A DNA stretch of 64,000 bases, taken from assembly GCF_030297595.1 (NCBI RefSeq), contig NZ_AP028138.1, positions 682,001 through 746,000 on the forward strand, read 5' to 3'. This document shows positions 33,389-41,616 of the stretch, in pieces. Below the pieces are notes generated by a model. It was given only the letters and a program-made list of their open reading frames with translations. It had not been told where the DNA came from and made no database searches. This stretch comes from Polynucleobacter sp. HIN7. Lineage in GTDB: Bacteria; Pseudomonadota; Gammaproteobacteria; Burkholderiales; Burkholderiaceae. Each line of letters opens with the position of its first letter. Within the stretch, counting starts at the first letter, position 1. The position numbers and the translations under genes were made by a program.

Positions 33389-34287
33389 GTGATCTTGGTC
33401 ATACAGGGCGTCGTCGTTTTCTGTACGCAATGGCAGCCATCCCGATGGCATGGCTTGGGAAGCCGGCTTGGGCAGAGCGAACTCAAGCTACCCTAGGTCG
33501 CCAACGTCTAATTTGCATTGGATCGGCAGTTACAGAAATTGTGTATGCACTAAATGCTAGTAATTTGATTGTGGGAGTTGATACGACCTCGATTTATCCG
33601 GATGCCGCACGCACGTTACCCAGTGTTGGCTATTCAAGAACCTTATCGGCAGAGGGCGTTTTATCGCTATCCCCAACCCAAATCTTATGTACCGAGGATG
33701 CCGGACCTCCGGTAGTTATTCGCCAGATTCAAGATGCCGGGATTCCGATACGGCTTTTGCCCGCTCATCACACCTTTTACGGTGTCTGTGATCGTGTGAT
33801 TGCGATTGGTCAAACAATCCATCGGCAAGCTCAAGCGGATCAATTGAAGTTCCAGTTGGAGCAGCAGTGGATCACTTTGGAGCGCGAGTTGAAAGCAAAA
33901 CCCTTTGTAAATCCTGCCCCACGGGTGCTTTACATTCATTCCATGAATCCATCTCAGGTCATGGTCTCAGGTCAAGATACGAATGCCAATGCCATGATCA
34001 CTTACGCTGGCTTACGAAATGCACTCTATGGATTCAAAGGCTATAAACCGCTGACCCCAGAGGCTGTTATTGCAGCCAATCCCGATTTAATTCTGGTCAC
34101 AGATCAAGGACTGCAAGCGATTGGCGGACGTAGTCAGCTTGCGCACCTGCCCGGTATGGAAAGAACGAAAGCGATTATTCGTCAGAAAGTTATTTCAATG
34201 GATGCTGTTTATTTATTAGGGTTTGGTCCACGAATGCCGGATGCATTATTAACGCTTCATCGTCAGGCACGCATCTTGTTGGGATGA
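33385..34287 (+). CDS. hmuT: Heme ABC transporter substrate-binding protein
   Basis: A 300-residue periplasmic binding protein. The N-terminus TGRRRFLYAMAAIPMAW looks like a twin-arginine signal. The binding domains have CIGSAVTEIVYALNASNLIVG and AANPDLILVTDQGLQAIGG, the class III (HmuT/ShuT) pattern. It captures heme in the periplasm and passes it to HmuUV. It overlaps hmuS and hmuU by four bases each. Confidence 0.92.
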   Translation: MSDLGHTGRRRFLYAMAAIPMAWLGKPAWAERTQATLGRQRLICIGSAVTEIVYALNASNLIVGVDTTSIYPDAARTLPSVGYSRTLSAEGVLSLSPTQILCTEDAGPPVVIRQIQDAGIPIRLLPAHHTFYGVCDRVIAIGQTIHRQAQADQLKFQLEQQWITLERELKAKPFVNPAPRVLYIHSMNPSQVMVSGQDTNANAMITYAGLRNALYGFKGYKPLTPEAVIAANPDLILVTDQGLQAIGGRSQLAHLPGMERTKAIIRQKVISMDAVYLLGFGPRMPDALLTLHRQARILLG

Positions 34288-35327
34288 GACAGGCCGTCAG
34301 TCCACTTGACTACTCAGCCTGGGGTGCGAGGCTTGGGTTACTTCTTATAGGGGTAACTGCATTTCTAATCGCAGTGAACTTAGGTGCTGTGGATATTCAT
34401 GGTTTGGACTGGTTGCAAGTTTTTAATCCACAGAATGGTTATGAGGGTGCCAGTTATGTGCTTTGGAACATTCGGATCCCGCGCGCCTTATTGGCCATTA
34501 CGGTTGGAGCAGCACTGGGCGTTGCAGGCGCTCTCGCACAAAGCTTATTTCGTAACCCCTTAGCTGACCCTGGCCTATTGGGAGTTTCTGCGGGTGCCAG
34601 TTGCAGTGTGGCTATTGGGATTGTGATGTTGGATGGCTTTCGTTTTATCTCCCCGGAGGAGCTACGGGTCTGGGCTATCCCAGTTTTTGCATTCTTGGGC
34701 GCTATAGCGGTTTGTTTCTGCCTTGATTATGTCGCCCGTGTTATATCTCCAGGGTCGATTGCTGGTCTGCTATTAACCGGCATTGCATTGAATGCCCTAG
34801 CGGGTGCAGTGATCGGTCTATGTACCTATTTAGCCAGCGATGAACAATTGCGCAGCTTTACCTTTTGGACCCTTGGGTCTCTCGCAAGCGCACGCTGGAT
34901 GATGGTCGGGGTATTGGTTGGAGCCATAGTTATCGGATGGGTCTGGATTCGAACTCTTTTACAGGATCTCAATGCCTTGACATTGGGTGAGAACATTGCA
35001 AATCATCTCGGGGTAGATGTTTCACGCCTTCGAACTAAGGTCATCGTTTTGGTTGCCACTCTTTCTGGATTAGCTGTTGCATGGTGCGGCATGATTGGCT
35101 TTATTGGTTTAATGGCACCAAACCTTGTGCGTATTTGCTTGGGGTCTGATCAAAAGAGGGTAGTTCCCTATTCCGCAGGGGTGGGGGCTATTCTGCTACT
35201 CATTGCCGACACAATTGCCAGAACCATTGCAATCCCTGCAGAGGTGCCAGTCGGTATTTTCACTGCCCTGTTAGGCGGCCCATTATTTTTGATCTTATTG
35301 CGGCAATATCGATCAAGGCTTGATTGA
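34284..35327 (+). CDS. hmuU: Heme ABC transporter permease
   Basis: A 347-residue FecCD-family permease with about ten helices. LWNIRIPRALLAITVGAALG and LFRNPLADPGLLGVSAGA are the standard family segments, and GMIGFIGLMAPNLVR is the coupling region. It moves heme through the inner membrane with HmuV. It overlaps hmuT by four bases. Confidence 0.94.
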   Translation: MRQAVSPLDYSAWGARLGLLLIGVTAFLIAVNLGAVDIHGLDWLQVFNPQNGYEGASYVLWNIRIPRALLAITVGAALGVAGALAQSLFRNPLADPGLLGVSAGASCSVAIGIVMLDGFRFISPEELRVWAIPVFAFLGAIAVCFCLDYVARVISPGSIAGLLLTGIALNALAGAVIGLCTYLASDEQLRSFTFWTLGSLASARWMMVGVLVGAIVIGWVWIRTLLQDLNALTLGENIANHLGVDVSRLRTKVIVLVATLSGLAVAWCGMIGFIGLMAPNLVRICLGSDQKRVVPYSAGVGAILLLIADTIARTIAIPAEVPVGIFTALLGGPLFLILLRQYRSRLD

Positions 35328-35328
35328 T

Positions 35329-36087
35329 ATGAAATTACAACTCCATCATGCCTCTTTACAGCTTGGAAAAAAACTCTTTGGGCCATTTGATTTCACGATT
35401 TGGCCAGGTGAGCGGATTGCGATCCTGGGTAAAAGCGGTGCCGGTAAGTCAACGATTATTCGACTGATTGCGCGAGAGTATCAAATTAAAAGCGGCTCAA
35501 TTTTGATGAATGGCACCTCGATTGAGCAGTATTCATCGGCGCAACTAAGTCGGATACGAGGGGTCTTACCTCAGAACACTCAGATTGCCTTTGGGCTGAT
35601 GACTGATCTCGTGATTGAGATAGGACGAGTGAGTGCCACTAATAAGATCAACCAAGAAACGATTGTTGTGCTTGCAGCCAAGATGGCGTGCGCAGACCAT
35701 CTTTTGGGGCGTGCATTTAATACTCTGTCTGGCGGTGAGCAAGCACGAATTCATCTGGCAAGGGTATTCGCTCAGCTATGGGATATCCGCGATGGTCTGA
35801 TTTTGGTCGATGAACCAGTAGCAGCACTAGACCCTGGCCTGCAGTATCAGTTGCTGGATACGATTGACCGTTTTGCGAGAGAAAGAAACCACGCGGTGCT
35901 AGCAGTTTTGCATGATATTAATCATGCCCTTGTTTTTGAGCGGTTACTCCTCATTGAGCATGGGCGCATTATTCAAGATTGTCCGGCTGATCATCATGCG
36001 CGAGCAGACCTAGAGCGTTTATATGGTATTCAGTTAGAACATCTTCAGGATAGCCAAGGGGCTAGCGTGCTGGTGCAAGTTCGATAG
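35329..36087 (+). CDS. hmuV: Heme ABC transporter ATP-binding protein
   Basis: A 252-residue ABC ATPase: Walker A GKSGAGKST (34-42), ABC signature LSGGEQAR, Walker B LILVDEP and the switch histidine in VLHDIN. It powers HmuU. The ATG at 35329 starts one base after the hmuU stop; a TTG at 35320 is less likely. It closes the heme operon. Confidence 0.94.
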   Translation: MKLQLHHASLQLGKKLFGPFDFTIWPGERIAILGKSGAGKSTIIRLIAREYQIKSGSILMNGTSIEQYSSAQLSRIRGVLPQNTQIAFGLMTDLVIEIGRVSATNKINQETIVVLAAKMACADHLLGRAFNTLSGGEQARIHLARVFAQLWDIRDGLILVDEPVAALDPGLQYQLLDTIDRFARERNHAVLAVLHDINHALVFERLLLIEHGRIIQDCPADHHARADLERLYGIQLEHLQDSQGASVLVQVR

Positions 36088-36163
36088 ACTCCGTTAAGAA
36101 TTGGCCGCACTCCTTACCTAATTTGGCATATGATTAACTATTGATTAAATACCAGGAGTCATG

Positions 36164-36661
36164 ATGGCTAACAAAAAACCAGCTACACCCAGCATCAATA
36201 TCGGTATTACTGATGCCAATCGCCAAAAAATTGCGCAGGGTCTCTCCAAATTTCTGGCCGATAGCTACACTCTATATTTAATGACCCATAATTTTCATTG
36301 GAATGTCACGGGACCTCACTTTAATACCTTACACACAATGTTCATGACCCAATATACCGAGCAATGGGCTGCATTGGATCTGATTGCCGAACGCATTCGG
36401 GCGCTTGGACATCATGCACCGGGAACCTATAAAGAGTTTGCAAGCTTAGCTTCGATCCGGGAGGCAGAAGGCACTCCAAAGGCAATGGAGATGGTGCGTT
36501 ATTTGGTGAATGCGCAAGAGGCAACCGCGAAAACGGCTCGCAGTCTCTTTCCAGTGGTTGAGAAAGCCAATGACCAACCAACAGCAGACCTATTAACGCA
36601 ACGGATTGATATACACGAGAAAACCGCTTGGATGTTACGTAGCCTGCTCGAAACCGATTAA
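36164..36661 (+). CDS. dps: Dps-family ferritin-like protein
   Basis: A 165-residue Dps protein. The first helix has YTLYLMTHNFHWNVTGPHF, containing the histidine and, a little later, the ALDLIAERIRALG segment of the ferroxidase site between subunits. It forms a 12-mer that oxidises and stores iron and protects DNA. The second ATG (36164) is placed six bases after the AGGAG site and is preferred over the first at 36161. It lies directly after the heme operon. Confidence 0.93.
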   Translation: MANKKPATPSINIGITDANRQKIAQGLSKFLADSYTLYLMTHNFHWNVTGPHFNTLHTMFMTQYTEQWAALDLIAERIRALGHHAPGTYKEFASLASIREAEGTPKAMEMVRYLVNAQEATAKTARSLFPVVEKANDQPTADLLTQRIDIHEKTAWMLRSLLETD

Positions 36662-36681
36662 CTCGAATTTAAAAGACTCTG

Positions 36682-37074
36682 ATGATTCATCATCTCGATC
36701 ACTTGGTGCTCACTACCTCTCATGAGAAGGAGTGTATTGATTTCTATACCCGCGTTCTTGGCATGACTCTTGAATCATTTATTGGTGGCACACCACCGGT
36801 TGAGCGCAAAGCATTTAAGTTCGGTCAGCAAAAGATCAATCTTCACATCAAGGGTAAAGAATTTGAACCCAAGGCGGATCTTCCAACACCCGGTTCGTTG
36901 GATCTGTGTTTTATTGCAGATCGTCCCTTGAGAGAGGTGATTGAGCAATTGAATGCTAAAAACTGGCCGATTATCGAGGGACCGGTGGTTCGCACTGGCG
37001 CAACGACCATAATCAATTCAGTCTATGTGCGCGATCCCGACCAAAATCTAATCGAGATTAGCGAGCTACTTTAA
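36682..37074 (+). CDS. VOC-family (glyoxalase/bleomycin-resistance fold) protein
   Basis: A 130-residue metal-dependent dioxygenase-fold protein. HHLDHLVLTTSHEKECIDFY at the N-terminus and VYVRDPDQNLIEISEL at the C-terminus carry the expected metal ligands His and Glu. The closest types are virulence-protein or glyoxalase-like VOC members; the substrate is unknown. It follows dps by 20 bases. Confidence 0.87.
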   Translation: MIHHLDHLVLTTSHEKECIDFYTRVLGMTLESFIGGTPPVERKAFKFGQQKINLHIKGKEFEPKADLPTPGSLDLCFIADRPLREVIEQLNAKNWPIIEGPVVRTGATTIINSVYVRDPDQNLIEISELL

Positions 37075-37084
37075 GAGCGCGCTT

Positions 37085-37633
37085 TCAGGTGGCTTTCGAG
37101 TCCTTGAACCGCTCTTGAATAAAGTAATACCAATTAGCCTGGCGCTGCCAATACTCCTTCCATAGCGATCGCCAGTTCGCCTTAGGTAGGCGCATTTGTC
37201 CCTCGACATCGCCGTAGATATTCCTCGATTGCAAGCCATGCTTATCGCATAAATATCGGATCGCTTGATTTTCGATCACGCAGTGCATATAGAGAGTGCG
37301 GTATCCACGGTTTTGGGCCCAGGTGATTGCTTCACTGAGTAGCTGATCAGCAATTCCTTGGCGACGAAACTCTTTTTTCACAATCACCCCAAATTCAACT
37401 GCATCATTGAGACAGGCAATATGAATCACGCCAGCCCAATGACCATCATGATGAGCAATCAGAAAATGATGATTTGCTTTGTCCTGTTTAAATTTACCGA
37501 CGAGGCGATTGATGCCCTCAGCGCTTAAGCTAATCCCAAAGTAGTTTCTAAGTGTCTGCGGATCCAAGGTTTTCAGCCACGATCCATACCGATTGATTTG
37601 GGTATTGGGCAGAAAGTGGGTAAAGACCGTCAT
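37085..37633 (-). CDS. GNAT-family N-acetyltransferase
   Basis: A 182-residue GNAT with the acetyl-CoA loop VKKEFRRQGIADQLLSEAI (about 88-106) and the downstream RTLYMHCVIENQAIRYLCDKH. The C-terminal tail is aromatic and basic. The substrate is unknown. It begins one base after the stop of a 34-residue ORF, suggesting translational coupling. Confidence 0.85.
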   Translation of the reverse strand: MTVFTHFLPNTQINRYGSWLKTLDPQTLRNYFGISLSAEGINRLVGKFKQDKANHHFLIAHHDGHWAGVIHIACLNDAVEFGVIVKKEFRRQGIADQLLSEAITWAQNRGYRTLYMHCVIENQAIRYLCDKHGLQSRNIYGDVEGQMRLPKANWRSLWKEYWQRQANWYYFIQERFKDSKAT

Positions 37634-37634
37634 C

Positions 37635-37739
37635 TTAGGACCCCATGGGGTAACTTTTTCGGTTTCTTGCGATGTACGCTAAACGAGCCTCAGACCAGGC
37701 TTCAACGATGCTTTTAAGGTATTTGATTAGGTTTTTCAT
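37635..37739 (-). CDS. Small hypothetical protein (34 residues) before the GNAT gene
   Basis: An ATG at 37739 with AGAGGA about six bases upstream opens a 34-codon frame ending at 37635, one base before the GNAT start codon. The product begins MKNLIKYLKSIVEAWSEARL, basic and amphipathic, resembling short DUF1127-like proteins or a leader peptide. No family is firmly recognised. Its start region has an ordinary ribosome-binding site, which supports translation. Confidence 0.5.
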   Translation of the reverse strand: MKNLIKYLKSIVEAWSEARLAYIARNRKSYPMGS

Positions 37740-37789
37740 ATTCTATCCTCTTGTAAAGGGTTGATTTCAATAGGAATTAACTCTTTTTA

Positions 37790-37801
37790 AGGGTTAACCC
37801 T
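37790..37801. promoter_or_regulatory. Perfect palindrome in a divergent intergenic region
   Basis: AGGGTTAACCCT is a perfect 12-bp palindrome between the minus-strand small ORF/GNAT pair and the plus-strand genes. A related AAAGGGTT lies at 37756-37763. It could be an operator shared by the two directions. Chance cannot be ruled out for 12 bp. Confidence 0.35.
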
Positions 37802-37833
37802 AAACTACTATACGCTCTTTTTCAGAATGCTGC

Positions 37834-38040
37834 ATGACAGCAAAAAAAGAGAAATCCAAACCCATGCTCACAGATGCCAAAGGGTTGGCCATGGTTGATT
37901 GGCTAAGTTCATCACTTGTTCACCAAATGAGGAACAAATTGCAACTTGGGGTTATCAGTGCAGGGCAGTGCAAAATCAAAACTGATACCATCGAATGGTT
38001 CAATTCATTAAAAATAATAAGACCGATCGATGCCGCATGA
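37834..38040 (+). CDS. Doubtful small ORF before the Kef-type gene
   Basis: A 68-codon frame from an ATG at 37834 that overlaps the antiporter start by 11 bases. The product starts with a lysine-rich stretch and has no recognised domain. No good ribosome-binding site was seen. It may be a real leader gene or a chance frame in the 5' region; confidence is low. Confidence 0.3.
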   Translation: MTAKKEKSKPMLTDAKGLAMVDWLSSSLVHQMRNKLQLGVISAGQCKIKTDTIEWFNSLKIIRPIDAA

Positions 38041-39727
38041 CGTTACCTTAATTGCAATTTTGGCTGGAGGCTTTGGGCTCGCTCTTGTTTTTGGGCTTGC
38101 GGTCTCTTACCTAAAGATGCCACCGTTATTAGGCTATCTAATTGCAGGTGTCGTGATTGGCCCTGCAACGCCAGGCTTTGTTGCCGACATTGGTTTATCG
38201 ACTCAGCTTGCAGAAATTGGTGTGATGTTGCTAATGTTTGGGGTCGGACTTCATTTCTCAATTAATGATCTACTGGCTGTCAAAAAAATTGCGGTTCCTG
38301 GTGCGCTTTTCCAAATGGCAGTTGCCACTGCACTTGGCTATTTGGTAGCACATTACTGGGGCTGGTCCTTAATTGGCTCCATCATCTTTGGCTTAAGTCT
38401 ATCGGTAGCTAGTACCGTTGTTTTACTGCGAGCCCTCGAGTCAAAGGGGCTTTTAGAGACGGTTAATGGGCAGATTGCAGTCGGCTGGTTGGTAGTTGAG
38501 GACTTGATGATGGTTCTAGCCTTAGTGTTGGTACCGGTCATGGCTGAGATTTATGGCAATGATGGATCGGCTGCACACTCCACCAGCCCTAGTGAATTAC
38601 TGAGCTTAGTCGGAATAACCTTGGCCAAAGTGACTGCGTTTATTGTTTTGATGTTGGTCGTGGGCAAACGCTTGCTTCCTAAAATGCTGTGGATCGTTGC
38701 AAAGAGTGGTTCACGCGAGCTCTTTACCTTAGCGGTGATTGCAGCAGCAATCGGGATTGCTTTCTTAGCCGCAGAACTATTTGACGTCTCGTTTGCTCTG
38801 GGCGCTTTCTTTGCTGGCATGATGCTTGGTGAGTCTGAGCTCAGTAAGCGAGCAGCCGATGAGTCATTGCCTCTTCGTGATGCATTTGCGGTCTTGTTCT
38901 TTGTATCCGTCGGCATGCTCTTTAACCCCGAGATCATCTGGCAAGAGCCCATCAAATTACTGATTGTGATTGCCATCATCATGGTTGGTAAAACATTGGC
39001 GGCAATTTTGTTGGTATTGCTATTCAACTACCCCTTGGGTACTGCCTTAACGGTTGGCGTTAGTTTGGCTCAGATCGGGGAGTTCTCATTTATTCTCGCC
39101 GGCATGGGCCTTGCCATGAATCTAATTCCGAATGAGGCATACAGCTTGATCTTGGCAGGAGCAATTTTGTCGATTGCCTTTAACTCCTTCTTATTTAATG
39201 GGATCGAACCAGCCTTAGTATGGGCCAGAAAGCGCTCACATCTGGCGCGCAAGCTGGATGAGCGCCTGGACCCTCTATCATTGTTGCCCACCACCGTTAA
39301 TGAATCGCTCTTGCATAAGCAAGTAGTGATTGTTGGCTATGGCCGGGTTGGTAAGAAAGTCTTTGAAAATCTCAAAGCGCAAAACATTAATTGCGTGATC
39401 GCCGAGAAAGACCGCGGTACTGTTGAAGAATTGCGCAAGCAAAACATACCAGCAGTAACTGGTGATGCAGCCGACCCCTTTGTTTTGATTCAGGCACATA
39501 TCGCCCGTGCAGCAATCTTGGTCATTGCAACCAAGGATTCAATTGATATTAGTAAGATGGTGGAAACTGCGCGGACCCTTAATCCCGAGGTCAAAATCTT
39601 TATCCGGGCGCGAAGTCCTGAAGAGATCGAGCTCTATGAGAAAGAGGGCTGGGGTAAATCCTTTACACCCGAAGATGAGTTGGCAGCACGCATAGCCGGT
39701 GAGGTCATCGCGGAGATGGCAAAATAA
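38030..39727 (+). CDS. CPA2-family cation:proton antiporter (Kef/YbaL type)
   Basis: A 565-residue protein: an N-terminal antiporter domain of about 12 helices (residues 5-385), then a cytoplasmic TrkA-N domain. YLIAGVVIGPATPGFV and LALVLVPVMAEIYG lie in the membrane half; VVIVGYGRVGKKVFENL (about 431-447) is the NAD-binding loop. The RCK domain is followed by no TrkA-C. It would move K+ or Na+ against H+, possibly under nucleotide or glutathione control. Kef or YbaL cannot be told apart by eye. Confidence 0.9.
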   Translation: MPHDVTLIAILAGGFGLALVFGLAVSYLKMPPLLGYLIAGVVIGPATPGFVADIGLSTQLAEIGVMLLMFGVGLHFSINDLLAVKKIAVPGALFQMAVATALGYLVAHYWGWSLIGSIIFGLSLSVASTVVLLRALESKGLLETVNGQIAVGWLVVEDLMMVLALVLVPVMAEIYGNDGSAAHSTSPSELLSLVGITLAKVTAFIVLMLVVGKRLLPKMLWIVAKSGSRELFTLAVIAAAIGIAFLAAELFDVSFALGAFFAGMMLGESELSKRAADESLPLRDAFAVLFFVSVGMLFNPEIIWQEPIKLLIVIAIIMVGKTLAAILLVLLFNYPLGTALTVGVSLAQIGEFSFILAGMGLAMNLIPNEAYSLILAGAILSIAFNSFLFNGIEPALVWARKRSHLARKLDERLDPLSLLPTTVNESLLHKQVVIVGYGRVGKKVFENLKAQNINCVIAEKDRGTVEELRKQNIPAVTGDAADPFVLIQAHIARAAILVIATKDSIDISKMVETARTLNPEVKIFIRARSPEEIELYEKEGWGKSFTPEDELAARIAGEVIAEMAK

Positions 39728-39773
39728 TTTATCTATTTGTTTAGTACCGAAAATAATGGACCACAAGACCTTG

Positions 39774-40874
39774 ATGGCTAAACCCAAAAAGCCCATTTGT
39801 ATTGCAGTAAGTATTGCGGCGATCTTATTGCTAGGTGCTTGTGCGGGAGGTCAGTCCAATAATAACTTTGGGAATGCTGCAACCGTGAGTGCGAGCCCCC
39901 AAATGCTATCGAATGCACAGCTGGAGTCTTTAGTTTCTCCCATTGCCTTGTATCCTGATTCACTGCTATCAATTATGTTGTTGGCCTCAACCTACCCGCT
40001 TGAGGTTGCTGAAGCCTATAACTGGCGCTCGAGCAATGCGAGTTTGCAGGGCAGTGCGCTTACAAATGCACTCAATGCTCAATCGTGGAACGATAGCGTT
40101 AAGTCATTGATTTCATTTCCTCAGGCTTTAAACATGATGGGTAAGCAATTGCAGTGGACACAAAATCTTGGAAATGCTTATAAATTGCAACCGGCAGATA
40201 CGATGAAAGCCGTGCAAGTACTGCGCAAGAAAGCACAAACCGCCGGTACCTTAAAAAGCAATACCCAAATGGCCGTGAGTACTGATGCCAGCGGGAATAT
40301 CATCATCGCGCCGCCCAATACACAAATTGTGTATGTACCAACCTACAACCCAACCCAGGTTTATGGTCCTTGGCCCTATCCCGATTATCCGCCATACCCA
40401 GCGTACGATCCCGCTTGGGGCGCAATGTCATTTGGTGTGGGTTTAGCGGTTGGAGGGGCTTTATGGGCAACGCCAGCTTGGTCAAGTGGCACAATTAATG
40501 TGAACAATAATGAGCAACGTCCTAACCGAGGCTTAATTGGTCCGAGCAGTATTGCCAATCAGCAACGCCTCTTAAACGATTGGAAAAATAACGCCACTCC
40601 ACAAGAGCGTCAGGATGCGCGTAGTGCTGCGCAGCGCGCCGATAGTTCATTTGAGAAAAATGCTACAGCCCAAGAGAAGGCACAAGCTAGCCGTCTTGAT
40701 CAAGAAGGGCGCTCCGCAATTGCAGCGGATCGAGCAAACCCCAATGCAACTCGAGAGGCCGCCCAAGAAAATGCGATGCGAGAACAGGCGCGCTTTGATG
40801 AGAATCGGGATCGTTTCGGTGGCTTCCGTGGAGGGGGCTTTGGGGGTGGTCGCATGGGTGGATTTAGGCGCTAA
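39774..40874 (+). CDS. DUF3300-family lipoprotein with Gly/Arg-rich tail
   Basis: A 366-residue lipoprotein. The signal ends in the lipobox LLGAC (ATG at 39774; an upstream ATG at 39756 would add six residues). The DUF3300 domain is clear from LESLVSPIALYPDSLLSIML and QIVYVPTYNPTQVYG. The last third is Asn/Gln/Ala/Arg-rich and disordered, and it ends in a Gly/Arg repeat (RGGGFGGGRMGGFRR). Function is unknown. It lies 46 bases after the Kef-type gene. Confidence 0.82.
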   Translation: MAKPKKPICIAVSIAAILLLGACAGGQSNNNFGNAATVSASPQMLSNAQLESLVSPIALYPDSLLSIMLLASTYPLEVAEAYNWRSSNASLQGSALTNALNAQSWNDSVKSLISFPQALNMMGKQLQWTQNLGNAYKLQPADTMKAVQVLRKKAQTAGTLKSNTQMAVSTDASGNIIIAPPNTQIVYVPTYNPTQVYGPWPYPDYPPYPAYDPAWGAMSFGVGLAVGGALWATPAWSSGTINVNNNEQRPNRGLIGPSSIANQQRLLNDWKNNATPQERQDARSAAQRADSSFEKNATAQEKAQASRLDQEGRSAIAADRANPNATREAAQENAMREQARFDENRDRFGGFRGGGFGGGRMGGFRR

Positions 40875-40900
40875 TCATGCTATCAAGCAAAATACGATCA

Positions 40901-41269
40901 ATGAAAACAATGAAGATACTTTTGGGATTGGTATTGGGGTATTTGGCAATCATTCCGGCAATCAGTTATGGCCAATTAAAGCCCCATGATGCGTCGACTG
41001 CTGCCATGGTGGAACTTTGCAAAGCGCGAAACGATATTGATGCTCAGAACTTTTGTTTTGGATTTGGTGAGGGGGTATATCAGGCTTATTTAGCCAGTCG
41101 CCCAGCGGGCGCAAAGCCTAATATCTGCTTTGGATCTAGCAACCACACGCGCGAGCAAGTGCTAGAGGATTTTCTGAAATGGAATCAGCAAAATCCTCAA
41201 TTTAATCAAGAGCAGGCTGCCAAAACCCTGGTCCGCTTTTTTAAACAACGCTACCCCTGTAAATCGTAG
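40901..41269 (+). CDS. Rap1a/Tai-family (immunity-like) secreted protein
   Basis: A 122-residue secreted protein (signal about 1-24, ending SYG). CFGFGEGVYQAYLASRP, then a Cys in NICFG, and the final RYPCKS give the Cys-spaced pattern of the Rap1a/Tai family, known from Serratia immunity proteins that neutralise T6SS amidases. No T6SS gene or amidase is nearby, so the role may differ. Starts 26 bases after the DUF3300 gene. The ATG at 40910 is an alternative. Confidence 0.65.
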   Translation: MKTMKILLGLVLGYLAIIPAISYGQLKPHDASTAAMVELCKARNDIDAQNFCFGFGEGVYQAYLASRPAGAKPNICFGSSNHTREQVLEDFLKWNQQNPQFNQEQAAKTLVRFFKQRYPCKS

Positions 41270-41336
41270 CTAATTTAGGCAATCGTTATACAATCGTTTT
41301 GAGTCCCGCCGATTCTCTTTGCTGAAAGGAAAAAAC

Positions 41337-41555
41337 ATGCTCCAGATGCTGATTAATGATTCAATGAGTACCACTGACAAGATCATGAAAATCGCTGGTT
41401 TTATTGGTATGGTGGTTAGTATTACGGTTGCGTTTTACTTGATCTTCTCCGCAAGTGCCCCTGACTCCAAAACCGCTGTATTTATATTCTCTCTAGGCTC
41501 TGGTCTTGCCCTTGGTTATTTGTCATTTGCGATTAAACAAAAATCTCGAAACTAA
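41337..41555 (+). CDS. Hypothetical membrane protein
   Basis: A 72-residue protein with two helices (about 18-38 and 45-65). The ATG at 41337 has AAGGA eight bases upstream; an upstream TTG start is less likely. No family is recognised. A terminator follows directly. Confidence 0.6.
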   Translation: MLQMLINDSMSTTDKIMKIAGFIGMVVSITVAFYLIFSASAPDSKTAVFIFSLGSGLALGYLSFAIKQKSRN

Positions 41556-41576
41556 TTAAATAGAATCAATCCTTGA

Positions 41577-41605
41577 TGGCTCCATTGCGGAGCCATTTTA
41601 TTTTT
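41577..41605 (+). terminator. Rho-independent terminator
   Basis: TGGCTCC (41577-41583) and GGAGCCA (41589-41595) form a 7-bp perfect stem with a 5-base loop, followed by TTTTATTTTT. It lies 21 bases after the small membrane protein gene and just before the EamA gene, so it separates the two transcripts. Confidence 0.85.
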
Positions 41606-41616
41606 AAGAGCACTCA

